Shown here one piece after another: positions 1-8,481 of a DNA stretch of 64,000 nt. The stretch is from Planctomycetota bacterium. Its GTDB lineage: Bacteria > Planctomycetota > UBA8742 > UBA2392. The first letter of the stretch is position 1. The number at the start of each line of letters is the position of its first letter. A program made the position numbers and the translations under genes. The notes beneath the pieces are model-generated. The model was not told the origin of the DNA. It ran no database searches and was given only the letters and a program-made list of their open reading frames with translations. The DNA lies in contig JAMQHL010000013.1 in assembly GCA_025993795.1 (NCBI GenBank), positions 1 to 64,000 on the forward strand, written 5' to 3'.

Positions 1-38
1 TGCTCATCCGAAAGGTCGGTAGGGTAGTTGGTAGCCAT
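1..38 (-). CDS. IS5-type transposase, N-terminal 12 codons (cut by window edge)
   Basis: On the minus strand an ATG at 38 opens a frame that runs off the left edge of the window. Its first residues are MATNYPTDLSDE. IS4/IS5-type transposases commonly begin with a Y-P-[ST]-D-L-[ST]-D stretch before the first helix, and this fragment matches that start. A purine-rich GGGGTGG lies a few bases upstream. Only 12 codons are visible, so the catalytic DDE residues cannot be checked. The identification rests on this short but characteristic start and on the nearby element-end-like sequence. Confidence 0.5.
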   Translation of the reverse strand, partial: MATNYPTDLSDE

Positions 39-102
39 AACCACCCCATCGACAGAACCCGCCCGCAAACTACAGCTTTGTTAAACAAGCTCTTAGCTGC
101 GG
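1..102 (-). mobile_element. Partial IS5-like insertion sequence, one end
   Basis: The transposase start at 38 is followed outward by about 60 bases without coding capacity. These end in an AT-richer stretch (about 75-102, on the minus strand GAGCTTGTTTAACAAAG), which looks like a terminal inverted repeat. The other end lies outside the window, so the repeat and target duplication cannot be confirmed. The boundary near 102 is inferred. Confidence 0.35.
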
Positions 103-312
103 ATACGCACCATATGCGCGGGGCTTTCTGGCGTTTCACAAGCTTTCCGCCGGCGCGCTTCACCCGCATCTGGGAAATCGCGCCATCGCCATTGATTCGC
201 GGGGACCGTCCTCATTGCTTGCACCGGCGCAAGGCGCGCACAGGACAAACAGCCAAGGCAACGCGCCATGATTTCCCGCGTTTTGCTCTACATCTTCAGA
301 GATTGTGGGGGG
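103..312. other. Non-coding gap between the IS end and the Nudix gene
   Basis: I see no convincing gene, RNA or repeat here. An open frame across 78-473 on the plus strand is antisense to the Nudix gene and has no start signal. The stretch is probably the 3' flank of the Nudix gene plus the insertion site of the IS. Confidence 0.4.
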
Positions 313-828
313 CTATGCTTCGGGCCAGAACTGGATGTTGTTGTCTTTTGGTGGCGGGAAGTCGGCTAGCAGGGCCTGTTTTACCTGGGGCGGGTGAATC
401 TCTGCCCCGGCCAGTTCATCGCGTTTCATCCATACCAGGCCCGTCACCCCTGCGGCGTTGCGGTCGGGTGTGAAGCGTCCAAGTGCGGCAGGCTCGCGAC
501 CGGCATCTTGCCCCGTCACTTCACACAGGAATACCCCCGCGACCACGTGATGACTGACCGGCATGCCCTGCGTGCGCCGCTTGTGCCGTGCTGCGATAAA
601 TTCGCGCACATACAGCAGCTGGGTCGCACGCACATGCACGCCCGTCTCTTCCAGCACTTCGCGTTCGCACGCCGCCTGCATGGTTTCGCCATGACGCACG
701 CCGCCGCCGGGCAGAAAGTAATACGTACGTCCCGGCTCGTCACCGCGCAGCAGCAACACGTGCCCGCGATGCAGCACAATCGCGCGCGCGCCTACGCCGG
801 GTGGGCGATTGTCACGACTTTCCGCCAT
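313..828 (-). CDS. Nudix hydrolase
   Basis: This is a 171-residue single-domain Nudix protein. A perfect Nudix box (Gx5Ex7REUxEExGU) spans residues 42-64, from G42 through E48, R56-E57, E60-E61 and G63. It supplies the Mg-binding glutamates that hydrolyse nucleoside diphosphates linked to another moiety. Residues 35-41 (TYYFLPG) form the strand before the box. The substrate cannot be read from the sequence, and no extra domain is present. The start overlaps the 3' end of the upstream esterase gene by 17 bases, so the two are probably cotranscribed and translationally coupled on the minus strand. Confidence 0.9.
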   Translation of the reverse strand: MAESRDNRPPGVGARAIVLHRGHVLLLRGDEPGRTYYFLPGGGVRHGETMQAACEREVLEETGVHVRATQLLYVREFIAARHKRRTQGMPVSHHVVAGVFLCEVTGQDAGREPAALGRFTPDRNAAGVTGLVWMKRDELAGAEIHPPQVKQALLADFPPPKDNNIQFWPEA

Positions 829-1678
829 TTGCCTGCGCGTTCAACCAGTCCATCAGCCGGGGGTCTTCCACAGTACCGTGGCCCACGCCCGGCTGCACCA
901 GCCATTCGTGCTCGATGCCCGCCATCGCAAGCGTCTCATGCAGCATCAGGTTGTGCGGGTACAGGCCCAGTGTGTCTTTGTCGCCACAGGTCAGCAGCAG
1001 CTTGAACGGCGGCTTGAAGCCACTGCGGGCCAGGCTGAACGGGTCGTGGGCGCGGTATGTTTTCTCGTGGCGGAAGGCGTCGCCGACATTTTCGCGCCAG
1101 CGCCGGGTGAAGCGGCCACCGAATTTTTCGTCAAACGCAGCTTGCTCGGATTCGCTGTGCCACGGCGACGTGTCGTACAGAAACGGGCTGGCTGCAACGA
1201 CTGCGTCAAAGAGGTCCGGGTTGCGCATACTGACCATGAGCGCGCTGAGGCCGCCCATGCTGTGGCCAAACGCGACGGTCTTGCCGTTGACGCGATACTT
1301 CTTGCGCACGTCGGGCAGCACCTGGTCAACCAACATGCGCTCGTAGCTTTTCATGACAGGATCGAACAGGCCGGCGCTGGGGCTGACGACAATAAAGGGC
1401 TGCAGCTCGCCCCGGCGTACACGCCCGGCAACGATTTCGCCGATGCGGCCCTCGCGGCCCCACCCCCACCTGGTTTCACCGCCGCCGTGAAACCACACCA
1501 GCAGCGGGTAAGTGCGGGCGGTTTCTTTTTCATAACCGGCGGGCAGCCAGACGCGATATTCCATCTCGCGCCAGTCGTCCACGGCGCGGCCGCCTTCGCT
1601 GGTCATCAGTTCGCTGACGGGCGCGCGACAACCGGCAAGCATCAGCAGCAGGATCGGAATCAGCAGCAGTCGTTTCAC
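812..1678 (-). CDS. Alpha/beta-hydrolase (esterase) lipoprotein
   Basis: This 288-residue alpha/beta-hydrolase starts at GTG 1678, preceded by AAGGA. The N-terminus is a lipoprotein signal with lipobox LAGC (Cys17), so the enzyme is probably membrane-anchored outside the cytoplasm. HGGG at 64-67 forms the oxyanion hole. GHSMGG places the nucleophile at Ser140. An Asp in TCGDKDT (about 235) and His267 in GVGHG complete the triad. The layout resembles the putative esterase/feruloyl-esterase-like families (PF00756-like) rather than lipases. The substrate is unknown. It is the first gene of a two-gene unit with the Nudix hydrolase. Confidence 0.85.
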   Translation of the reverse strand: MKRLLLIPILLLMLAGCRAPVSELMTSEGGRAVDDWREMEYRVWLPAGYEKETARTYPLLVWFHGGGETRWGWGREGRIGEIVAGRVRRGELQPFIVVSPSAGLFDPVMKSYERMLVDQVLPDVRKKYRVNGKTVAFGHSMGGLSALMVSMRNPDLFDAVVAASPFLYDTSPWHSESEQAAFDEKFGGRFTRRWRENVGDAFRHEKTYRAHDPFSLARSGFKPPFKLLLTCGDKDTLGLYPHNLMLHETLAMAGIEHEWLVQPGVGHGTVEDPRLMDWLNAQANGGKS

Positions 1679-1741
1679 GTTACGTCCTTGGGCTCGTTGG
1701 TTTCGATGCTAAACAAACAACCCGGAAAAGCGGAGTGTTCC

Positions 1742-2608
1742 ATGCATGTTCTTGTGACCGGCGGGACCGGGTTCATCGGCAGCCGCCTGGTGCCGAACCT
1801 GCTGGCGGCTGGGCATGCGGTCACGGTAATGTCGCGATCCACGGCAAGCGTGGCGCGCGCATTTGGCGACAAAGTCAAGGCCTGCACGCTGGAAACGCCG
1901 CCCGAAGCCTTTGACGGCGTCATCAACCTTGCGGGCGCGTCGATTGACAAACGCTGGAATACAGCGCGCAAGCGCGAAATCCGCCAAAGCCGCGTCGAGT
2001 TCACACAGCGCATACGCCATGTCGCTGAAGATCGTGGCGCGAAGGCGCTGGTCAGTGGCAGCGCGATCGGCTGGTACCCCGACGGTGGCGACGAGCAGTT
2101 GACGGAAGACATGCCGGCGGCGGACAACTTTCTGGCAAAGCTGAGCATTGACTGGGAGGCTGCGGCGCAAAGCGATAAGTTGCGCGTGGCAATTGTGCGA
2201 ACGGGCCTGGTGCAGCATGCCAGCGGCGGCATGCTGAAGCAGATGCTGCTGCCTTTCAAGCTGGGCCTGGGCGGTCGCATCAGCCACGGGCGCTTCTGGT
2301 GGGCCTGGATTTCGCTGGACGACATTGCGGGAATTTTTCAATGGGCGCTCGAGAATGACGTCAACGGCGTGGTGAACGGCACGGCGCCAGACCCCGCGCG
2401 CAACCGCGCGTTCACGAAGGCGCTGGGTCATGCGCTTCACCGGCCGACCTGGTTTCCACTGCCAAAGTTCGTACTGCGGATCGCGATGGGCGAAATGGCC
2501 CCCTACGTGTGGATGAGCCAGCGGGTTGTGCCGCGGCGTACGCTTGAGCTCGGCTACAGGTTCAAGCACCCCGAGCTGGCGGAGGCGCTGAAGGCGGCGC
2601 TGGAATAG
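1742..2608 (+). CDS. TIGR01777-type NAD(P)-dependent epimerase (YfcH/SDR39U1 family)
   Basis: This is a 288-residue extended-SDR protein. The Rossmann glycine motif GGTGFIG is at residues 7-13. The middle shows INLAGASI, a hallmark of the TIGR01777 family, and SGSAIGWYPDGG, the substrate-side loop. The C-terminal part carries the family-specific domain (GMLKQMLLPFKLGLGG and ISLDDI). The frame is open far upstream to 809, but that stretch is antisense to the esterase. ATG 1742 has GGAG about 8 bases upstream and begins the Rossmann strand directly, so it is the real start. Members of this family are widespread but functionally obscure. The gene is divergent from the esterase unit. Confidence 0.9.
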   Translation: MHVLVTGGTGFIGSRLVPNLLAAGHAVTVMSRSTASVARAFGDKVKACTLETPPEAFDGVINLAGASIDKRWNTARKREIRQSRVEFTQRIRHVAEDRGAKALVSGSAIGWYPDGGDEQLTEDMPAADNFLAKLSIDWEAAAQSDKLRVAIVRTGLVQHASGGMLKQMLLPFKLGLGGRISHGRFWWAWISLDDIAGIFQWALENDVNGVVNGTAPDPARNRAFTKALGHALHRPTWFPLPKFVLRIAMGEMAPYVWMSQRVVPRRTLELGYRFKHPELAEALKAALE

Positions 2609-2642
2609 CAGCAATGCCGAGGTATCTTGACACGTAAAGAGT

Positions 2643-2730
2643 GGCCGCGTGGCGGAATGGCAGACGCTGGGGACTTAAAATCCCCTGAAGGGCAACCTTC
2701 GTGTGGGTTCGACCCCCACCGCGGCCACCA
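2643..2730 (+). tRNA. tRNA-Leu (anticodon UAA)
   Basis: The acceptor stem is GGCCGCG (2643-2649) paired with CGCGGCC (2720-2726). The discriminator is A2727, followed by an encoded CCA. The anticodon stem GGGGA/UCCCC encloses loop CUUAAAA, with anticodon TAA at 2676-2678. A long class II variable arm (GAAGG-GCAA-CCTTC) and a GTGGG/CCCAC T-stem confirm a leucine tRNA. It is 88 bases long. Confidence 0.97.
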
Positions 2731-2736
2731 GCAGTC

Positions 2737-3930
2737 TTACCAGTTGCCCCACCCGTTGATCCGCCCCCACTGCGCCACGACCTCGAGGCCGCCCTCCACC
2801 ACGTAAAAGCCCGGGTGCGCCGCAGCGGTCATGCAGATGTGGTTGGGCAGAACGCGCAGCCGCGTCCCGACCTTCAGCTTCTCAAACGGCAGCGGGTCGG
2901 CGGCCGTGATCTGGCCGTGTTCCTGGCTGGCAGCGAATACCCAGGCGTCTACGGGCTTGGTCACGGAGCCGGTGCGCGTTCCCTCAACGTGCACGATGCG
3001 GCGCAGCGGTTTGCCGTCGATGTCGAGCACCAGCCCGTAACCAATCTGCTCGCCGTGGCGTTGCGCACTGGCGTCTTTGCTGAGCGCAAGCCCGCCCGCA
3101 TCGACGATCAGCTTGTTCTGTTCGGGGTAGACGCCGATCACGCTGCATATCACCGTCGCGGCAACGCGCCCTGCAGGCAGTGATTCCAGGCCCACCTGGT
3201 CCAGGTCGCCGAGCATGTAGACGCCCGGGCGCATCTCGGAGCATCCGGCAAAGTCCTGCGCATGGGTGCACGTCGGCGTGCTGCCGACACTTATCGTTTC
3301 GCAGGGAAGACCGGCAGCCATCAGCCGTGCGGCGGCGCGGTTCACGCAGTCGCGCTCGTGCCGCGCGACAACCTGAATCTCCTCAATGCTCGTACAACGG
3401 TAGCTGTGGCCGCCATGGGTCAGAACGCCGGCCAGTCGCACACCGGGCTTGCCGTGCACGGCGCGCGCAATGGCCAGCAGTTCGTCGCCGGCTGGGTCAA
3501 CGCCGCCGCGATGGTCGCCGCAATCCACCTCAATCAGTACGCCAAGCTGCTGCGCTGCGGCATCACCAGCGCCCGTTGCGATCAGTTTCGCGGCAGCTTC
3601 GCTGTCCGTCAGGACTTGCAAAGCCGCGCCCTGGCGCACCAGCGCCAGCGCGCGCGGCAACCGGTCAGGAAGAAAGCCGACTGCAAGCGTGATGTCATTG
3701 AAACCGTGGGCAAAGAAGTACTCGGCTTCCGCCAGCGTCGAGACTGTGATGCCGCCGAACTGCCCGGCCGTGGCGACGCGGGCTACGTCGGCCGACTTGG
3801 CCGTTTTCATGTGCGGGCGCAAGCGCACCCCAAGCTGTTTCGCCCGGGCCGCCATGAACTCGCAGTTTGCCAGCAGGCGCGTTACATCCAGCACAAGGCT
3901 GGGGGTAGAGATGTCGTGCAGGGTTGTCAT
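2737..3930 (-). CDS. DSD1-family PLP enzyme (D-serine dehydratase / D-threonine aldolase-like)
   Basis: This is a 397-residue fold-type III PLP enzyme. The N-terminal alanine-racemase-like barrel carries PHMKTAK, with the PLP Schiff-base lysine at Lys42. The C-terminal beta domain has PNHICMTAAAH (362-372). The His and Cys in this motif are the metal ligands known from eukaryotic-type D-serine dehydratases and D-threonine aldolases. Substrates are therefore probably D-beta-hydroxy amino acids. Which one cannot be decided from sequence. The gene converges on tRNA-Leu, ending six bases after it. No strong ribosome-binding site precedes the ATG. Confidence 0.85.
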   Translation of the reverse strand: MTTLHDISTPSLVLDVTRLLANCEFMAARAKQLGVRLRPHMKTAKSADVARVATAGQFGGITVSTLAEAEYFFAHGFNDITLAVGFLPDRLPRALALVRQGAALQVLTDSEAAAKLIATGAGDAAAQQLGVLIEVDCGDHRGGVDPAGDELLAIARAVHGKPGVRLAGVLTHGGHSYRCTSIEEIQVVARHERDCVNRAAARLMAAGLPCETISVGSTPTCTHAQDFAGCSEMRPGVYMLGDLDQVGLESLPAGRVAATVICSVIGVYPEQNKLIVDAGGLALSKDASAQRHGEQIGYGLVLDIDGKPLRRIVHVEGTRTGSVTKPVDAWVFAASQEHGQITAADPLPFEKLKVGTRLRVLPNHICMTAAAHPGFYVVEGGLEVVAQWGRINGWGNW

Positions 3931-3986
3931 GGAAGTGCGCTGGTCCTGTCCGACGTTATCCTGTCGCCGCGTGGGGATACTAGCGT

Positions 3987-4634
3987 ATGGATTGGGAAAC
4001 GGTTCTCAATTACGTCGAGCAATACGGCTACCTTGCCGTTGCGCTGGGCACTCTGGCTGACCAGTCGGGCCTGCAGTCTTTTGTGATCGCGGGCGGTGTA
4101 CTGGCCGGCATACGCGACACGTTCAGCCTGTCCGGCGTCGCACTGGCCGGTGCGGCGGGCAGCTTGGTTTCAGACAGCATTTTCTTTGCCATCGGGCGCT
4201 GGCGCGCAAACTGGCTTGAGCGCATCGTGAAGTCCGAAAAGGGCCGCATGCGCCTTGAGGTGCTGCATGACGGCATGAGGCGCCGGGCGCTGCCGTTGCT
4301 GGTTCTGGGACGGTTTCTGCCGTGGATCGGGCGGTTTGTGCCTGCGGCTGCGGGCCTGCGCAAAGTGCCGGCGCTGCGCGCGCTGCTGTACTCGCTGTTG
4401 GGTTCGCTGTTTTCGGCGGTGCTGTATGCCCTGCTGGGGTACTACGCGGCCGAATCTGTGAAGTGGCTTGAAGAGTACGCAATAGTTGTCTGGGTCGGCG
4501 CGCTGGTGGTGAGTTTCCCGGCGGCGGGGCTCCTGCTGAAACGCATTGACAAGGTTGTCGTTGTCCGCATCGCGGAAAGGCGGGCAGCACAAGCGGCTGC
4601 CGCCGAACTTGAAGCACACGCACCCCTGCAGTAG
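3987..4634 (+). CDS. DedA-family (VTT domain) membrane protein
   Basis: This 215-residue polytopic protein has the DedA/SNARE-associated layout: a re-entrant N-terminal hydrophobic segment (about 20-60), then the arginine motif GRFLPWIGRFVPAAAG (about 108-123), then two C-terminal membrane helices. DedA proteins are inner-membrane proteins linked to phospholipid flipping and proton-motive-force homeostasis. The C-terminal tail is charged and alanine-rich. The start is divergent from the PLP-enzyme gene and has no Shine-Dalgarno. It converges on the TolC-like gene, with 7 bases between stop codons. Confidence 0.88.
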   Translation: MDWETVLNYVEQYGYLAVALGTLADQSGLQSFVIAGGVLAGIRDTFSLSGVALAGAAGSLVSDSIFFAIGRWRANWLERIVKSEKGRMRLEVLHDGMRRRALPLLVLGRFLPWIGRFVPAAAGLRKVPALRALLYSLLGSLFSAVLYALLGYYAAESVKWLEEYAIVVWVGALVVSFPAAGLLLKRIDKVVVVRIAERRAAQAAAAELEAHAPLQ

Positions 4635-4641
4635 GTTGCGC

Positions 4642-6222
4642 CTAGCGCCCCATGTCGCCCGTTGCCTTTTGAAGTTGCAGGCGCGAACGCTCCATGCCGA
4701 TGCGCGCCTTCACCACTTCAAGCTCTGCGTTCGTCAGGTCGTTGAGCGCCTGCTTGACTTCAAAGCTGGTTGCCAAGCCGGCCTTCTGGCGCTCCATTTC
4801 AGCGTCGTGGGTTTCATCCTGAAGCCGGAATGCCTCTTCGGCAGCATCCACAGCACGGCGCGCCGTGGTGATGTTGCGAACCGCCTGCGCCACCTCAAGA
4901 ATGATGGTCGTTTCGGTGTCGCGTGCTGAAAGGATGGCGCTGCGCTTGTTGATCTCGGCCTGGGTTAGGGCCGCGCGCGCCGCGCTGTTCTGGATCGGCA
5001 CGCTGAAGTTCAGGTTGAAACCGTAGTTCAGGTTCTTGAAGTCAAAAAAGCTCTCCCAGCTGTCATCAAAGGTGATGCCGCTGCCCTTGTTGCCAAAGCT
5101 GCCTTCCAGGTCGAGCATCGGCAGCAGGCCGTACTCGCCCATCTCAATGCGGATACCCGCGCTTTCGATGCGCTTGGCGGCTTGCCGAATCTCGGGGCGG
5201 CGGCGCAGCGCGGCCTTAACCTCGGCCATCAGGGTCGGCGCGTCGGCGTTGTTGCGCGACGAGTCAGACTTGGTCAGCGGCTGAATCACAACGCGGTAGT
5301 TTGAAAACAACGCGTAACCATGGATCAGGTCGGGGTGAATTGCGTACAGCAACTCGTCAGTGCGCTGGTCCACCAGGGCTTCGGCCCGGATGATGCTCAC
5401 CTGCGTGGCCTTGAGGTTGGCCTCTTGCGCCAGCACGTCCAGCCGCGTGCCGATCTCTGCCTCAAGGCGTGAGCGCGCCAGGCTGAGTGCGTCATTGGCA
5501 AGGTCAGCCTGGTTGCGAAACACCTGCAGCTCTTCCTCGGCTTCGACAAGGCTCCAGTATGCCATCGCGACGTTGAATGCCTGATCGTTGCGCGTGGCTT
5601 CAACTTGCCAGTTAGCGATCAGCTGGTCGTTCTCAGCGACCCAGGTGCCGCCCAGGTTCGGGGTCAAGCCGACACCGTTCAGCAGGTGCTGTGTGACCTT
5701 GACCGTAGAAGTCGGGAAGAACTCAAAGGTACTGAACGGGTTGTTGGTGTCGCGTCGCGCAAAGCCGGCACTGACGTCCAGCGTTGTACCGCTGGCAAAG
5801 GGCAGAACGGCACTTATTCCGTAGTTGGTTGTCGCGGTGATTTCCTTGGTGCGGGTGTCGCCGAAAAAGCGCGCGTCAATCTGGGCCTCTTCGCGGTGAT
5901 AGCCGACGTTGCCACCGACACGGAAATCGAGGTTGGCACGCGAACTGACCACGCTGGCAGCCGCAAGCTCAGCGTTCAGGCGCTCGAACAGGATGGCGCG
6001 GTTGTGGGCCATCGCCAGCTCAATGCAGTCATCCAGCGAGAGGCGCAGGATCACCGGCTCGCGGCGCCGCTCAAGGTCGTCGGCCTTTACCTTCATCGCG
6101 TTGGGCTGGCGCTCCATTACTTCTTCAAGCGCAGCCCGAAATGACTCTGAAGGCTCGACTTCCTTGATACTGGTGTGGCACGCGGCCAGCAGCAGCAATG
6201 TCAGCGGAAACAGACGTCTCAT
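4642..6222 (-). CDS. TolC-family outer-membrane efflux lipoprotein
   Basis: This 526-residue protein has two outer-membrane-efflux-protein repeats, each with a long coiled helical hairpin (about 130-250 and 330-500). The region near 50-110 (LSLDDCIELAMAHN) matches the canonical start of TolC/OprM domains. ATG 6222 is chosen because AAGGAGAG precedes it and because it places a lipobox (LLAAC) correctly. A longer frame to 6270 lacks these. TolC proteins form trimeric channels for tripartite exporters or type I secretion. No membrane-fusion or pump genes are adjacent, so its partner is elsewhere. Confidence 0.88.
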   Translation of the reverse strand: MRRLFPLTLLLLAACHTSIKEVEPSESFRAALEEVMERQPNAMKVKADDLERRREPVILRLSLDDCIELAMAHNRAILFERLNAELAAASVVSSRANLDFRVGGNVGYHREEAQIDARFFGDTRTKEITATTNYGISAVLPFASGTTLDVSAGFARRDTNNPFSTFEFFPTSTVKVTQHLLNGVGLTPNLGGTWVAENDQLIANWQVEATRNDQAFNVAMAYWSLVEAEEELQVFRNQADLANDALSLARSRLEAEIGTRLDVLAQEANLKATQVSIIRAEALVDQRTDELLYAIHPDLIHGYALFSNYRVVIQPLTKSDSSRNNADAPTLMAEVKAALRRRPEIRQAAKRIESAGIRIEMGEYGLLPMLDLEGSFGNKGSGITFDDSWESFFDFKNLNYGFNLNFSVPIQNSAARAALTQAEINKRSAILSARDTETTIILEVAQAVRNITTARRAVDAAEEAFRLQDETHDAEMERQKAGLATSFEVKQALNDLTNAELEVVKARIGMERSRLQLQKATGDMGR

Positions 6223-6401
6223 CAAGCTCTCCTTCGGCCGGAGTATGGTAGGCAATAGTGGCCTATGCAAGCGCCAGCGGCTTTACACTCGCGTTGGCCC
6301 CCGACTCCATCCGGCTTGCCCTTTCCAGCCCGCCCCCATCGCCTATACTCAGGGAAGACAATCGCCAAGGGGCGGCGTTAAGCCCCGCGGAGACCATGCT
6401 G

Positions 6402-7640
6402 ATGACCACGGCCACACCCGCCGAGAATGAACTGATCTACGACTGGAACAAGGTCGGCCATGACAACATTCAGGATCGCAGGAAACCGATCTCCTTTGAC
6501 GATGAAACCCTGCGCGACGGTTTGCAGAGCCCGTCAGCAATCAACCCAACAATCGAACAGAAGATTGAAATCCTGCGATTAATGGAAAACCTGGGCATCG
6601 ACCGCGTTGACCTGGGTCTCCCCGGCGCCGGCCCCCAGCACATCGAACACATCGAAGCGCTGCTCAAGACCATCGTTGACGACAAAATGCGCATCAAGCC
6701 CGGCTGTGCCGTGCGTACCGTGGTCGGCGACATTGAGCCGCTGGACGGCCTGCAACAGAAGTTCGGCATACCCATCCAGGCCAGCGCATTTCTTGGCACA
6801 AGCCCGATCCGCCAGTACGCCGAAGGCTGGACGCTGGCCAAGCTGATGGAAACGATGGAGACCGCCGTGGGCTGGGCCATCGCCCACAAGATCCCGGTCA
6901 TGTTCGTCACCGAAGACACAACCCGCAGCAAGCCCGAGGACGTGAAGGCCCTGTACAGCCGCGCCATCGAACTTGGCGCCTACGCCATCTGCGTCTGCGA
7001 CACCTGCGGCCACGTCACGCCCCACGGCGTGAAGCAGCTTGTGAAGTTTGTGTTTGACGAAATCGTCACGCCGGCCGGCAAGGGCACGCTGGTGAACTGG
7101 CACGGCCACGCCGACCGCGGCCTTGGCCTGATGAACGCGCTGGCGGCAGTCGAAGCCGGTGCCGACATCATTCACGCCACGGCGCTGGGGCTGGGCGAGC
7201 GCGTGGGCAACACGCAGATGGACCAGTTGCTCGTGAACCTGAAGCTGATGGGCTTGATCGACAACGACTTGAGCGCATTGGCTGAGTATGTGCGAAAAGC
7301 GCACCAGTACACGGGCGTGCCCCTGCCGCAGAACTACCCGGTGTTCGGCGAGGACGCCTTCGACACCGGCACCGGTGTGCACGCAGCCGCCGTGATCAAG
7401 GCCAAGAAGAAGGGCGAGAACTGGCTGGCCGACCGGGTGTATTCAGGCGTGCCGGCGGGCGAATTCGGCCTGGAACAACGCATCCGGGTAGGCCACATGA
7501 GCGGCAAGAGCAACGTGGTCTACTGGCTGAACAGCCACGGCTTCGAAGCCACAGACGAGCGTGTAAACAAGATTCTAGAAGCCGCCAAAGCCAGCAAAGC
7601 GCTGCTAAGCGACGCCGAACTAAAAGAGCTGGCGAAGTAG
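6402..7640 (+). CDS. DRE-TIM metallolyase, 2-isopropylmalate/homocitrate synthase-like
   Basis: This is an acyl-CoA-condensing TIM-barrel enzyme of 412 residues. DETLRDG at 34-40 contains the catalytic Arg38 and metal-binding Asp39. HGHAD (H234 and H236) supplies the metal-binding histidines, followed by GERVGNTQMD. These features define the LeuA/homocitrate synthase/citramalate synthase group. The C-terminal LeuA allosteric domain is absent or replaced by a short helical tail (about 315-412), so feedback by leucine is unlikely and the acceptor keto acid is uncertain. GGAG at 6389-6392 suits ATG 6402 (9-base spacing) better than ATG 6396 (3 bases). REP-like repeats start within four bases of the stop codon. 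Confidence 0.83.
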   Translation: MTTATPAENELIYDWNKVGHDNIQDRRKPISFDDETLRDGLQSPSAINPTIEQKIEILRLMENLGIDRVDLGLPGAGPQHIEHIEALLKTIVDDKMRIKPGCAVRTVVGDIEPLDGLQQKFGIPIQASAFLGTSPIRQYAEGWTLAKLMETMETAVGWAIAHKIPVMFVTEDTTRSKPEDVKALYSRAIELGAYAICVCDTCGHVTPHGVKQLVKFVFDEIVTPAGKGTLVNWHGHADRGLGLMNALAAVEAGADIIHATALGLGERVGNTQMDQLLVNLKLMGLIDNDLSALAEYVRKAHQYTGVPLPQNYPVFGEDAFDTGTGVHAAAVIKAKKKGENWLADRVYSGVPAGEFGLEQRIRVGHMSGKSNVVYWLNSHGFEATDERVNKILEAAKASKALLSDAELKELAK

Positions 7641-7651
7641 CGCATCAGCCC

Positions 7652-7790
7652 GGAGCGAAAGCGACGGGGTAGTTCAACCGGAGCGAAAGCGACGGGGTAG
7701 TTCAACCGGAGCGAAAGCGACGGGGTAGTTCAACCAGAGCGAAAGCGACGGGGTAGTTCAACCAGAGCGAAAGCGACGGGGTAGTTCACG
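7652..7790 (+). repeat. Five tandem 28-base REP-like repeats
   Basis: The unit GGAGCGAAAGCGACGGGGTA followed by GTTCAACC is repeated head-to-tail at 7652, 7680, 7708, 7736 and 7764. Copies 4 and 5 start with A instead of G. The last copy diverges after GTTCA. Near-identity suggests recent expansion. The array sits between the synthase stop codon and the transposase start. Confidence 0.92.
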
Positions 7791-7802
7791 CCAGACGCAC
7801 CC

Positions 7803-8291
7803 ATGGTCCTCGGCTACTTTGTAACCTTCACCTGTTACGGAACATGGCTCCACGGTGACGATCGCGGCTCATGGCGCCGCAACGCCAAATCTCTGCGTGA
7901 GTACTTCGTGCCGCCCGACCCAAAACTGGTCGAATCCATGCGCCATCGCATGAAGCATCCGGCCACCAGCTTGGACGGGCCCATGCGCAAATGCGTGCGC
8001 GAAGGCATCGAAGCGTACTGCAATTTCAAGAGTTGGGAGCTTCACGCGCTAGCCGTGCGCACCAATCACGTTCACGTTGTCCTTACCGCCCCGCTGAACA
8101 CGATTCAGCAGGTCATGGTAGCGGCGAAGGCGCGTGCAACATTTCTGCTTCGCGAGGCCGGACTTACTTCGCCAGATCAGCCCATGTGGACGGAAGGGGC
8201 AAGCAAGATAGTGCTCGATACTAATGCGAGCTTCGATGGGGCTGTGCATTACGTGTTGCACGAACAAGGACCGGAATTGCCGGATGATTGA
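7803..8291 (+). CDS. REP-associated tyrosine transposase (RAYT, Y1 HuH family)
   Basis: This 162-residue protein carries an HuH motif at residues 89-91 (NHVHVV). Tyr150 in HYVLHEQG is the candidate nucleophile that forms the 5'-phosphotyrosine with single-stranded DNA. The N-terminal YFVTFTCYGTWLHGD strand is typical of the Y1_Tnp/RAYT group. RAYTs are usually single-copy domesticated relatives of IS200/IS605 transposases that process REP hairpins. The protein is complete and in frame. Flanking repeats point inward from both sides, as expected. There is no clear Shine-Dalgarno. Confidence 0.88.
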   Translation: MVLGYFVTFTCYGTWLHGDDRGSWRRNAKSLREYFVPPDPKLVESMRHRMKHPATSLDGPMRKCVREGIEAYCNFKSWELHALAVRTNHVHVVLTAPLNTIQQVMVAAKARATFLLREAGLTSPDQPMWTEGASKIVLDTNASFDGAVHYVLHEQGPELPDD

Positions 8292-8300
8292 CGCGCCGCT

Positions 8301-8378
8301 GGCGCTTTCGCTTTGTTCGAACTACCCCGTCGCTTTCGCTTTGCTCGAACTTCCCCGTCGCTTTCGCTCCGGGCTGAT
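8301..8378 (-). repeat. Inverted REP-like array downstream of the RAYT
   Basis: Read on the minus strand, this contains three copies of the AGCGAAAGCG core. Two are followed by ACGGGG(T/A)AGTTCG and the third degenerates to CCAGCGGC. It is the mirror image of the array at 7652-7790, so the two could pair over the gene. Confidence 0.88.
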
Positions 8379-8481
8379 AGCTACGCCGGTTGTGCGGAAT
8401 AGGGTTGTGCGGTGCGGCGTTGGACCTTTGCGCAGACGGAACTTCATGCGGACTGTTGCACCAGTACCAACGGAGACCGCT

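Larger units (their letters stand above)
7644..8378 (+). mobile_element. RAYT transposase unit bounded by inverted REP-like arrays
   Basis: The 735-base unit starts and ends with the same 32-base sequence in opposite orientation (7644-7675 and 8347-8378). Only one mismatch separates the two ends. Both begin ATCAGCCCGGAGCGAAAGCG when read inward. Between them lie further copies of the unit and one transposase gene. This is the arrangement of REP sequences flanking their RAYT. The left end begins four bases after the preceding gene's stop codon. Confidence 0.75.

Noticed and set aside
809-1741. Long open frame upstream of the epimerase (would give a 599-residue protein)
   Set aside because: It is antisense to the esterase lipoprotein, whose signal peptide and catalytic motifs are intact; the Shine-Dalgarno before 1742 sets the real start.
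3970-3990. Leaderless promoter (ATACTA) before the DedA gene
   Set aside because: The hexamer lies only four bases from the ATG and does not fit TANNNT; left out of the leaderless set.
7643-7790. CRISPR array
   Set aside because: The repeats are head-to-tail with no spacers, and their inverted copies flank a RAYT; no cas genes are near.
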